A stretch of DNA of 64,000 bases from DATBLE01 sp963764565. GTDB lineage: Bacteria > Actinomycetota > Thermoleophilia > Gaiellales > Gaiellaceae. Within the stretch, counting starts at the first letter, position 1. Every line of letters starts with the position of its first letter. The stretch covers positions 1 through 64,000 of the forward strand of contig CAVXTD010000023.1 in NCBI GenBank assembly GCA_963764565.1. Reading direction: 5' to 3'. Made by a program: the position numbers and the translations under genes. Positions 38,594 to 47,785 of the stretch are shown in pieces. The notes under the pieces were generated by a model, which ran no database searches, was not told the origin of the DNA, and worked only from the letters and a program-made list of their open reading frames with translations.

Positions 38594-39352
38594 CTAGGAG
38601 TCGCGGGCGAGGCCGAGTTCGGTGCTGAAGAACGCGGCCAGCTCGTCGGCCAGGGCGGTGAAGATCGCCTCGCCCGCCTCCGCGTTCGCGCCGGTCAGGT
38701 CGCCGAGGACGCCGCTCTCGCTGACCGGCCGGATGCCCTCCGCGAAGATCCGCTCGAGCCAGCCGGGCTCCGCTTTGGTGTAGCCCTCGACGCCGTCGAA
38801 GGGCCGGACGAGCTCCGGGTACGCCGCGAGCATCGTGCTCGTCTCGAGGCCGCCGGCGTGCACGTCGGTCTCGGGCGCCTGCAGGCCCACGGCGGCCGCG
38901 GACTGCAGCATCGCGTCGATGAAGCGTTGGAGATCCGAGTAGCCGGCGACCTGCGCGGCGCCGTCGTAGCCGTCGGCCAGCTCGCGGACGAAGCCGAAGT
39001 TGCCGCCGTGCCAGCTCCAGAGGCCGATCTTGCGGATCCCCATCCGCTCGAGCCCCTCCAGGTACGAGACGACGAGCGCGCGGTACGCATCCGGCGGCAC
39101 CGTGACCGACCCGGGAAAGGCGAGGTGGTGCGTCGAGAGCCCGCCGCGGACGACCGGGGTCACGATCACCGGCCCCGGTAGGCGCTCGGCGATGTCACGA
39201 GCGAGGCGCTCTCCGAGCAGCGAATCCGTCGCGAGCGGCAGGTGCGGGCCGTGCTGCTCGAGCGAGGCGAGCGTGACGAGCCCGACCGCTCCCTCGGCGC
39301 CGAGCCGCTCCGCCTCCGGCCAGGTCAGGTTCTCGAGCTCGACGTAGGTCAC
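38594..39352 (-). CDS. Creatininase-family amidohydrolase
   Basis: A 252-residue metal hydrolase. The metal-site block LASLEQHGPHLPLATDS supplies Glu32, His34 and Asp43; GLWSWHGGNFGFV and HAGGLETSTMLA supply the remaining ligands. The family opens or cleaves C-N bonds in creatinine, formamides and related lactams. Its GTG overlaps the stop of the DUF917 gene (GTGA), making it the last gene of the leftward hydantoinase operon. It is convergent with the restriction gene, with 28 bases between them. It likely acts on a cyclic or linear amide formed by the upstream enzymes. Confidence 0.88.
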   Translation of the reverse strand: MTYVELENLTWPEAERLGAEGAVGLVTLASLEQHGPHLPLATDSLLGERLARDIAERLPGPVIVTPVVRGGLSTHHLAFPGSVTVPPDAYRALVVSYLEGLERMGIRKIGLWSWHGGNFGFVRELADGYDGAAQVAGYSDLQRFIDAMLQSAAAVGLQAPETDVHAGGLETSTMLAAYPELVRPFDGVEGYTKAEPGWLERIFAEGIRPVSESGVLGDLTGANAEAGEAIFTALADELAAFFSTELGLARDS

Positions 39353-40436
39353 GCCGGGAAGCGCTCCTCGACCGGGACGTAGTCGATGTCGTAGCCGAAG
39401 TAGCGGGGGCCGACGAGCGCGAGGCCCTCCGGGAGTCCGCCAGTCCGGCACACAGGGCGCGCCGATCACGACCACGCGGAAACCGTATCGAAGCTCCTCG
39501 GTCGTGATCGGGCCGCCGCTCTCCGCGTCCATGACGACGATCAGATCGGGAACGGAGCAGACGACCTCGCCGTCGCGGATCGCGACGAGGTGCTCGTTCT
39601 GCGTCTGGAGGACGAGCGTCGAGCCGCCGTCCGCGCCCGTGCCGTCGATCCGCACCTCCGCCTTCGCCCAGCCGGCCTCCGTCCTCCGCGCCACGTCGAC
39701 GACCTTTCCGCCGAAGAGCCGCCGTGCGCCGAGCCGCTCGACGACGGCGGCGACCGGGTCGCCGTGCGCCGCGCGCGTCTCCCGCACCAGCCGGCCGAGC
39801 TCCTCCGCGAGGCTGATCGTCCCGGGCACGAACGCGCCCGCCTTCAGCTGCGCGCCGGTCATCGGATAGAGGGCGATCATCGACGGTCGCGCCGAAGTCG
39901 ACGGTCAGCGTCCGCGCGAGCCGCTCCGTCCACGAGTTGTCGATCGTGTCGATCACCGCCGTGTTGCCCTTCTCGTCGGCGAGCGTCATCGGCGTCGCCC
40001 TCACCCCGTGCATCGTCGCGACGATCATCTGGATCTCGGGGAACGCGCGGCCCATCCCGTCGGCGTCCACGAGCGGGATGCCGAGCTGCGCTGCGACGAC
40101 GAACGGCGTGGTCGAGTTGAGCCCGCCCGCCTCGATCGAGGTCGTGTGCGTCGGCTCGCGGCCGACGTAGTCGCCGAGCGCCTTGAAGGCGCGGATCACC
40201 TCGGTGCCGCGCGGCAGCTTCTCGACCATCACCGTCGGCGCGCCCATCATCGCCGAGGGCACGACGAAAGCGTCCTCCGGCACCTCGTCGACCGTGACCA
40301 TCTGCACCGGGCCGTGGCGCCGGATCGCCTCCTGCGCGAGCAGCTTCCCGATGTACGGGTCGCCGCCGCCGCCCGTGCCGAGGATCGCCGCTCCGACGGC
40401 GATGTCCTCGAGCTCCGCCTCACCCACCAGCCGCAA
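39349..40436 (-). CDS. DUF917 (S-methyl-thiohydantoin desulfurase-type) protein, frameshifted
   Basis: The N-terminal block AVGAAILGTGGGGDPYIGKL, the EAGGLNSTTPFVVAAQLGIP block and VDADGMGRAFPEIQM are characteristic of DUF917. After a shift near 39885 it continues MIALYPMTGAQLKAGAFVPG, and after another near 39440 it ends VEERFPA. The repaired length of about 361 residues is normal. Members are tied to hydantoinase-like genes, and the family has been renamed after S-methyl-thiohydantoin desulfurase. TTG 40436 or GTG 40427 could be the start; the TTG overlaps the short HyuA-like gene by 17 bases. Confidence 0.82.
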
Positions 40437-41974
40437 CGCCCACCCTCCTCAGATCGAGATCGCCGACCGCCTTCACCCGGATCCGCGTCGCGTTGCCGGG
40501 CAGGTAGGCGATCGGGACGTCCTCGACGTCGACCACGGTCACCGTCTCGCGCTCGGCACCGGCCGCGACCGCCTTCTCGACCGCCTCCGCCTTCGCCTCG
40601 TCGAGCGCCGCGGCCCGCGTCGTCCCCTCGAGCGCGACCACCTTGTCGACCTCGCCGCCGACCTGCGCGATCGCGGCGCCGATCGCATTCGCGACCGCGA
40701 AGTGCGGCGGCTTCACCAGCTCGCTCGCGCCGGGGAGCGTGTCCCGGAGCAGGATCGAGCCGCCGCCGACGACGACGACGGGGATCGGCTCGGCGCTCGT
40801 CTTCATCCGGTCGACCGTCTCGGCGATCCGCTCCTCGATCCGCGCCAGCGCCGGCTCCGGCGTCGAGCCCGGCGACGCGGGCCGGGTCGCCGATCTCGGC
40901 CAGGCCGGCGGCGACGGCGAGGTCGGTGGCGGTCAGCACGTCGCCGCCGAAGACGAGCGCGCGAGACGTGAGCTCGTAGCCGACGCTGCGCGGGCCGACC
41001 TCGGCGCCGTTGACGTGCGAGCCGCCGCCGATCCCGAGCGACAGGACGTCCGGCATGCGGAAGTTCGTGCGCACGCCGCCGATCTCGACGGCGACCGCCG
41101 CCTCGCGCGGGAAGCCGTGCTGGAGGATGCCGACGTCGGACGTCGTGCCGCCGATGTCGACGACGGCGCAGTCGGCGAGGCCGGAGAGGAAGGCGGCGCC
41201 GCGCATCGAGTTCGTCGGGCCGGACGCGAACGTCGCGACCGGGTAGCGCTCGGCGTAGTCGACGCCCATCAGCGTGCCGTCGTTCTGGCTCAGGTAGACG
41301 GGCGCCTCGATCCCGAGCTCGGCGAGCGCGGCGTGGAACGCGTCGACGATCTGCGTCGCCAGCCCGCGCAGGCAGGCGTTCATGATCGTCGCGTTCTCGC
41401 GCTCGAGCAGGCCGATCCGGCCGATCTCGTGCGAGAGCGAGATCGCCGCGCCGGGCAGCTCCTCTGCGATCACGGCGGCGGCCTCCTGCTCCGCCTCCGC
41501 GTTGACGGGCGAGAAGACCGACGAGATCGCGACCGTCGAGATGCCCTTCGCGGCGAAGTCGGCCGCCGCGCGCCGCAGCTCGTCCGGGTCGACGGCCGAG
41601 ATGCGCCGCCCGTCGAACTCGTGGCCGCCGTGACAGAGCCGAACGTCGCCGCCGACCGCCTCGCGCAGCGGCGCCGGCCAGCCGACCATCGGCGGCAGCG
41701 ACTCGGTCGCCGGCAGCCCGAGCCGGATCACCCCCGTCGGCGCCAGCCGCCGCGCCTCGACGACCGCGTTCGTGAAGTGCGTGGTCCCGATCATCACCGC
41801 CTGCACGTCGCGAGACCGCGACGCGGCCGAGTCCTCGACGAGCGAGCGGATCGCCGCGGCGATCCCGGCCGTCACGTCGGGCGTCGTCGGCGTCTTCGCC
41901 TCGGCGAGCACCTCGCGGCCGTCGACGAGGACGGCGTCCGTGTTCGTGCCGCCGACGTCGACGCCGATGCGCAC
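40420..41974 (-). CDS. Short HyuA-like hydantoinase/oxoprolinase protein, one frameshift
   Basis: About 518 residues instead of the usual 670-700. From GTG 41974: IGVDVGGTNTDAVLVDG, IGTTHFTNAVVEARR, YLSQNDGTLMGVDYA, TFASGPTNSMRGAAFLSG, CAVVDIGGTTSDVGILQHG and VLSLGIGGGSHVNG. A frameshift near 40875 precedes IPVVVVGGGSILLRDTLPGA and the end IRVKAVGDLDLRRVGV. It lacks the C-terminal domain of full HyuA. This short form typically pairs with DUF917, whose gene is next, rather than with HyuB. Three bases separate it from the HyuB stop upstream. ATP-dependent activation of a cyclic amide is the inferred role. Confidence 0.85.
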
Positions 41975-41977
41975 GCG

Positions 41978-43697
41978 CTAGTCCGCGAAGCCGTAGAGCG
42001 CGCGCGCCCGCTCGGGGGAGAGGACGCCGTCGGCGACGTCCTCGCGGATCGCGTGCGGGTCGCGCTCGGAGGCCGGGCCGTAGCCGCCGCCGGAGGGCGC
42101 GATCAGGAGCAGCCGGTCGCCTGCCCGGGTCGCGCGGTACGGGAACTTCGACGGCACCTCGACCCCGTTCTCGCCGCGGTGGTTGATCTCGACGCGCCCG
42201 GGCGTCCCGTCGCCGCCGCCGAAGAGCCCGGGCGGCGGATGGACCGAGCCGTCTCCCTCGAGCGACATCCCGCCCGGGGCGAGGAACTCGAGCTCGCGGA
42301 TCGTCCCGAGGCCGCCGCGCCAGCGGCCCGCTCCGCCCGTGTCGACGTTCAGCTCGTAGCGGGTGACGCGGAGCGGGTAGTGCGACTCGATGTCCTCGAT
42401 CGGGTTGTTCCGCGTGTTCGCATAGAGCGTGTCGACGGCGTCGAGCCCGTCCTTCCCCGGCCGGCCGCCGTAGCTCCCCTCCTGGATGTCCATGTAGACC
42501 CAGTGCCCGCCGCCCTCGGCCAGGCCCGAGTAGGCGACGACCTTCAGGTTCCCGACGCCGGCGCTGACGCTGTCCGGGACGAGCGGCGCGAGCGCGCGCA
42601 TGACGGTGTCGGCGACGATGTTCCCGGGACAGAAGCGCGCGATCGTCGGCGCCGGGAAAGCGCGGATTCGCGAGGCAGCCCTCGGGGGCGGTGATCGTGA
42701 TCGGGCGGAAGAGCCCGGAGTTTGCCGGGATGTTCCCGTGGCGGTCGCTGTCGAGCAGGATCGAGCGGATCGTCAGGTAGATCGCGATGTCGACGGTTCC
42801 CTCGAACGGCATGTTCAGCGGCAGGTCGATCTGCGGCGAGGTGCCGGTCAGGTCGACGTGCAGGTTCGAGCCCTCGACGGTGACCGTCGCCTTGATCCGC
42901 AGGTCGCGGTTCGCCGGGTTCGGGTCGTTCTGGAAGCCGTCGATGAAGCCCTCGGCCTCGTAGCTGCCGTCGGGCAGCTTCTCGATCTCGCGCCGGAGCA
43001 GCCGCTCCGAGTAGTCCATCAGATCCTCGCTCGCGGCCTGCACGGTCTCGATGCCGTAGCGCTCGATCAGCTCCTCGAACCGCTCGGCGCCGATCCGGCA
43101 CGCGGAGACCTGGGCCTCCATGTCGCCGACGACGAGCTGGGACGCGCGGACGTTGTCCCTGATCAAGCGCCAGATCCAGTCGTTCCGGCGGCCCTCCTCC
43201 TCGATCTTGATCGCGTTGAACTGGAGGCCCTCCGCGTACGCGTCGGTTGCGTCGACGATCCCGCACGACCCGGGCGTGAGCGCTCCGAGGTCGAGGTGGT
43301 GCGCCGCCGTGGCGGAGAAGGCGACGAGCTCGCCGTCGTGGAAGATCGGGACGACGAAGCCGACGTCCGGCTCGTGCGAGGCGCCGTAGTAGGCGTGGTT
43401 GTGGATGACGACGTCGCCGGGCCGCCATTCCTCGCCGAGCTCGGCGAACCGGCGGTTGATGCCGCGGATGTAGCCCGGGATCGGCCCGGACTGGAGTGGG
43501 GTGGACTGCGACGACTCGGCCAGCTGCCGCGCCTGGCCGTCGCAGATCACGCAGCCGAAGTCCTCGGACTCGCGGATGATCGACGAATACGACATCCGGG
43601 CCAGCTTGTGTCCCATCTCGACGGCGATCGACTCGAGCGCGCCGGCGATCACCGAGGCGGTGATCGGGTCGACGCGGGTTGCCGGCGCGACGCTCAT
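41978..43697 (-). CDS. hyuB: Hydantoinase B subunit (copy 2), one frameshift
   Basis: From ATG 43697: DPITASVIAGALESIAVEMG, HKLARMSYSSIIRESEDFG and VIHNHAYYGASHEPDVGFVV. Then follow AHHLDLGALTPGSCG, DLTGTSPQIDLPLNMPFEG and, after a shift near 42650, RFCPGNIVADTVMRALAPLV. The end has APSGGGYGPASERDPHAIRE and ERARALYGFAD. The repaired length is about 572 residues. The ATG overlaps the HyuA stop (ATGA). With HyuA copy 2 it should form the (alpha-beta) ATP-dependent ring-opening enzyme. The sequence is closer to copy 1 than to copies 3 and 4 in its N-terminal block. Confidence 0.88.
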
Positions 43698-45726
43698 CGG
43701 TTGAGGATAAGGCTGCCGGAGGCGTCCGCGCGTGCGGTCCAGCCCGGCGGGACGACCGTGGTCGTGTCGCGCTGGAAGATCACGGCCGCGCCGTCGAAGC
43801 CCTCGCCGGCCGGCAGCAACCGACGCTCGTAGTAGCGCGTCGGGTGCGCCTCCCCGCCGAAGACGCTCTCGCCCTCGCCGAGCAGCGGGTCGCCGCGTCG
43901 CGGCCGCCGGCAGCCGCTCGAGCCGTGGCCGCTTCCCGTAGGCGGTGACGCGGAGGTTGACGATCTCGATCGGATCCCGGAACGCGTGACCGTATTCCTG
44001 CTCGTGCAGGCGATGGAACTCCTCGAATGCGGCCGGCGTGAACCGCTCGTCGGGCAGCGGGATGCGGAGCTCGTAGCCCTGGCCGACGTAGCGGCAGTCG
44101 AGCCCTGCGGACACCTCGATCTCAGCGTCCGCGACGCCGTCCTCGCGCAGGCGGGTGCGCAGCTCCTCGGCTGCGGCGGCGAGCTCGTCGTCGAGCCGCG
44201 CCTCGTCGATCGCCCCCTCGGTCATGAAGACCGTGCGCATCTGGTCGTACTTGAGGTCGCTCGTCAGCAGTCCCATCGCCGACGTGATGCCGGGGTACGG
44301 CGGCACGATCACCTCGGGGATGCCGAGCGACTCCGCGACCTCGGCCGCCTGCGTCGGGCCGCCGCCGCCGAACGCGACGAGCGCGAACTCCCGAGGGTCA
44401 TGGCCCTTCTGGACGGTGCGCGAGCGGATCGCGCCCGACATGTTCGCGTTCGCGATCGTGACGATTCCCTCGGCCGCTTCGAGCAGTCCGAGGCCGAGCC
44501 GGTCGGCGAGCCGCTGCACCGCCGCGGCTGCGAGCTCGCGGTCGAGCTTCATCTCGCCGCCGAGGAAGCGATCGGGGTCGATCCGCCCGAGCACGACGTT
44601 CGCGTCGGTCAGCGTCGGCTCCTCGCCGCCTTGCCCGTACGCGGCGGGGCCGGGCGAGGCACCGGCGCTGCGCGGGCCGACGCGGAAGGCGCCGCCCTCG
44701 TCGACGTAGGCGATCGAGCCGCCGCCGGCGCCGATCGTGTGGATGTCGATCATCGGCACGAGCAGCGGGTAGCCGGCGACCCACGTGTCGCGGGCCGACG
44801 CCTCGCTGATCCCGCGATCGGTGACGATGCCGATGTCGGCCGAGGTGCCGCCGACGTCGAACGTGATCAGGCGGCGCCGCCCCGTGGTCTCGCCCGCCCA
44901 GAGGCCGCCGAGCACGCCGGCCGCCGGGCCGGAGAGAAGCAGCGTCACCGGCTTCTGCGCCGCCGTCTCGACCGAGGCGACGCCGCCGTTCGACATCATC
45001 ACGTGCAGCTTTCCCGGCACGCCCTCGGCTGCGAGCGCGCCCGACAGCCGTTCGAGGTAGCGGCCGGTGGACGGCCCGACGAACGCGTTCATGCACGCGG
45101 TCGTGAAGCGCTCGAACTCGCGGAACTGCGGGAAGATGTCGGCGCTGGAGGTGACGAACGCGCCCGGCATCTCCTCGGCGACGATCTCGGCCGCCCGCCG
45201 CTCGTGCTCCGGGTTCAGGTACGAGAAGAGGAAGCAGATCGCGACCGACTCGACGCCTGCGTCTTTGAGTGCCCGGGCCGCAGCGCGAACCTCGTCCTCG
45301 TCGAGCGGCTCGACGACCTCGCCGGTCGGCGGTGCGATCCGCTCGCTGACCACGTGCCGGTGGCGTCGCTTCACGAACGGCTTCGCCTGCCACGGGATGT
45401 CCTGCATGATCGAGTAGTGCTGCGGCCGCTGGTGGCGGCCGATGTGCACGATGTCGCGGAAGCCCTTCGTCGTCACCATCCCGGCCTCCGCGCCGCGGTG
45501 CTCGAGCACCGCGTTGGTCGCGACGGTCGTCCCGTGGAACACCGCGTCGAGGTCGGCGGGAGCGATACCGGCATTGCCGCAGAGCTCGCCGAGTCCCGAG
45601 ATGAGCGCTCGCCCGGGGTCGTCGGGGGTCGAGCGCACCTTGTGCACGTGCACGATCTCCGTGGCCGTGTCGTAGAGCATGAAGTCGGTGAAGGTGCCCA
45701 CCGATGTCGACGCCGACGACCCTCAT
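43694..45726 (-). CDS. hyuA: Hydantoinase A subunit (copy 2), frameshifted at both ends
   Basis: From ATG 45726: RVVGVDIG, then in the next frame GTFTDFMLYDTATEIVHVHK, VFHGTTVATNAVLEHRGAEA, ITFDVGGTSADIGIVTDRG, DIHTIGAGGGSIAYVDEGG, GPRSAGASPGPAAYGQGGEE and VAFGGGGPTQAAEVAESLGI. All nucleotide-binding motifs are intact. One shift lies within the first 15 codons (near 45700) and another near 43890. The repaired product has about 677 residues. It opens the leftward operon hyuA-hyuB-short hyuA-DUF917-creatininase and is divergent from hyuA copy 3 across a 40-base gap. Confidence 0.88.
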
Positions 45727-45739
45727 CCCGCCGCGATTG

Positions 45740-45756
45740 TATCGCGCGACGCGATA
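45740..45756. promoter_or_regulatory. Palindromic operator candidate between divergent hyuA genes
   Basis: A perfect inverted repeat TATCGCG-CGA-CGCGATA fills the middle of the 40-base gap between the two divergent hyuA starts (45726 and 45767). One protein bound here could control both operons. No regulator gene is adjacent. Confidence 0.55.
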
Positions 45757-45766
45757 GCGTCTGACG

Positions 45767-47785
45767 ATGGGGCGCTACCGGGTGTCGATGGACATCGGCG
45801 GGACGTTCACCGATGTCGTCGCCTACGACCACGAGGCGGGTACGTACGCCGCCGGGAAGGCTTCGACGACCTCGCACGACCTGACCGAGGGCGTCTTTTC
45901 GGCACTCGCCCAGGTCGTGGAGCAGGTGCCGGAGATCTCGTTCTTCGTCCACGGGACGACGGTCGGGCTGAACGCATTCCTCCAGCGACGCGGGGAGCGT
46001 GTGTTGCTGCTCGCGACCGAGGGCGTCGGCGACACGTACCAGATCGCGCGCGGCAACCGGACGAAGCTGTACGACCTCCACTACCGCAAGCCGGCCGCGC
46101 TCGTCCCACCCGGCGACACGATCGAGATTCCCGGCCGGCTCGACTGGCAGGGCGTCGAGCTCGATCCCCTCGACGAGGACGCGGTTCGCGCCGCCGGCCG
46201 TCGCGCCCGCGACGAGCGTTTCGGCGCGGTCGCCGTCTGCTTTCTGTTCTCGTACCTGAATCCGGCCCACGAGCTGCGTGCCGAGGAGATTCTCCGCGAG
46301 GAGGTCGGTGAGCTGGCGATCTCCCTTTCTCACCGGATCGCGGCCGAATGGCGCGAGTACGAGCGCACCTCGACCGCCGTCCTCGACGCCTACACGGGGC
46401 CGGCGGTGCGCGGCTATCTCGAGCGGCTCGAGGGCCGGCTCGCCGAGCGCGGGCTCCGCTCGACCTTGCACGTGATGCAGTCGAGCGGAGGTGTCGTCAC
46501 GGCGGGCTCGGCCCGGGAGCGGCCGGTGCAGACGCTTCTCTCCGGTCCCGTCGGCGGGACGATGGGCCTGATCGCCCTGGCGCGCCTGCTCGAGCGGCCG
46601 AACCTGATCGGGGTCGACATGGGCGGGACGAGCTTCGACGTCAGCCTCGTGATCGGCGGCCGCCCGGAGATCACGACCGAGGCGTCGCTCGAGGGCCTGC
46701 CGCTGCTGATGCCGATCGTCAACATCCACACCGTCGGCGCCGGTGGAGGCTCGCTTGCCTACGAGGAGGCCGGCGGGCTGAGGGTGGGGCCCCAGAGCGC
46801 CGGTGCGGATCCGGGCCCCGCCTGCTACGGCCGCGGCGGCACCGAGCCGACGGTCACCGACGCCAACCTCGTCCTCGGCCGGATCGATCCGGAGTCGTTT
46901 GCGGACGGCCGCATGGCGCTCGACTCCGCCGCAGCCGAGCGCGCCGTCGCCGGGCTCGCGCGCACGCTCGAGCTCGAGCCGCTCCGGCTCGCCGAGGGGA
47001 TCCTCGACGTGATCAACGCGAAGATGGCGCAGGCGATCCGCACGCTGACCGTCGCCCAGGGGATCGAGCCGCGCGACTTCGCGCTCGTCGCCTTCGGCGG
47101 CGCCGGGCCGATGCACGCCGCCTTCCTCGCCGACGAGCTGGAGATCGACGACGTGATCGTGCCGCGCTTCCCCGGCGCGTTCTCGGCGTGGGGGATGCTG
47201 GAGACCGACCTGCGGCGCGACTTCAGCCGGTCGTTCTACGCGAAGGCGGCCGCCGCCGATCTCGGTCGGCTCGGCGAGGTCTTCCGGACGCTGGAGGCGG
47301 AGGGGCGGGAGGCACTTGCCGCCGAGGCCGTGCCCGAGGACGCGACGCGCGTCGAGCGCTCGCTCGACGTCCGCTACGAGGCGCAGGAGTACACGCTGAC
47401 GATTCCGGCCGGCGATCCGGGCGACGCGGGTTTCGTCGAGACGATCTCGCAGCGGTTCCACGAGGCTCACGAGGCACGCTACGGCCACTCGAACCCGGGC
47501 GCCCCCGTGGAGTTCGTCGTCGCGCGAGTCGCGCTGCTCGGCGAGCTGGGGCGCGCGGCGCCCGAGCAGCTACCGCGCAACCGGTCGGCGCCCGAGCCGC
47601 GCCGGCGCGACGCCGTCTTCGATCGACGCAGCTGGCCGATCGCCGTCGTCCGTCGCGACGAGCTCGGGGACGAGCTGACCGGGCCCGCGATCGTCGACGA
47701 GCCGACGGCGACGACTGTCGTCCCTCCCGGCTGGACGATACGCGTCGGCGAGGCCGGGACACTGCGGCTGACGAGGGTGCCGTGA
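45767..47785 (+). CDS. hyuA: Hydantoinase A subunit (copy 3)
   Basis: A 672-residue intact protein. The phosphate loops are MDIGGTFTDVVAYD (residues 8-21), FFVHGTTVGLNAFLQRRGE and IGVDMGGTSFDVSLVIGG. Adenosine and metal regions are NIHTVGAGGGSLAYEEAGG and GPQSAGADPGPACYGRGGTE, then ALVAFGGAGPMHAAFLADE. The C-terminal domain ends with the typical GPAIVDEPTATTVVPPGWT. No frameshift. It begins the long rightward operon, and its stop overlaps the hyuB start (GTGA). Substrate may be hydantoin, N-methylhydantoin, 5-oxoproline or a related ring; sequence alone does not decide. Confidence 0.95.
   Translation: MGRYRVSMDIGGTFTDVVAYDHEAGTYAAGKASTTSHDLTEGVFSALAQVVEQVPEISFFVHGTTVGLNAFLQRRGERVLLLATEGVGDTYQIARGNRTKLYDLHYRKPAALVPPGDTIEIPGRLDWQGVELDPLDEDAVRAAGRRARDERFGAVAVCFLFSYLNPAHELRAEEILREEVGELAISLSHRIAAEWREYERTSTAVLDAYTGPAVRGYLERLEGRLAERGLRSTLHVMQSSGGVVTAGSARERPVQTLLSGPVGGTMGLIALARLLERPNLIGVDMGGTSFDVSLVIGGRPEITTEASLEGLPLLMPIVNIHTVGAGGGSLAYEEAGGLRVGPQSAGADPGPACYGRGGTEPTVTDANLVLGRIDPESFADGRMALDSAAAERAVAGLARTLELEPLRLAEGILDVINAKMAQAIRTLTVAQGIEPRDFALVAFGGAGPMHAAFLADELEIDDVIVPRFPGAFSAWGMLETDLRRDFSRSFYAKAAAADLGRLGEVFRTLEAEGREALAAEAVPEDATRVERSLDVRYEAQEYTLTIPAGDPGDAGFVETISQRFHEAHEARYGHSNPGAPVEFVVARVALLGELGRAAPEQLPRNRSAPEPRRRDAVFDRRSWPIAVVRRDELGDELTGPAIVDEPTATTVVPPGWTIRVGEAGTLRLTRVP

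Noticed and set aside
40803..45701. A single giant 1632-codon minus-strand protein joining hyuA, hyuB and part of the short hyuA
   Set aside because: The join arises because two frameshifts place neighbouring genes in one frame; clear ATGA and TAG/GTG gene junctions and separate family domains show distinct genes.
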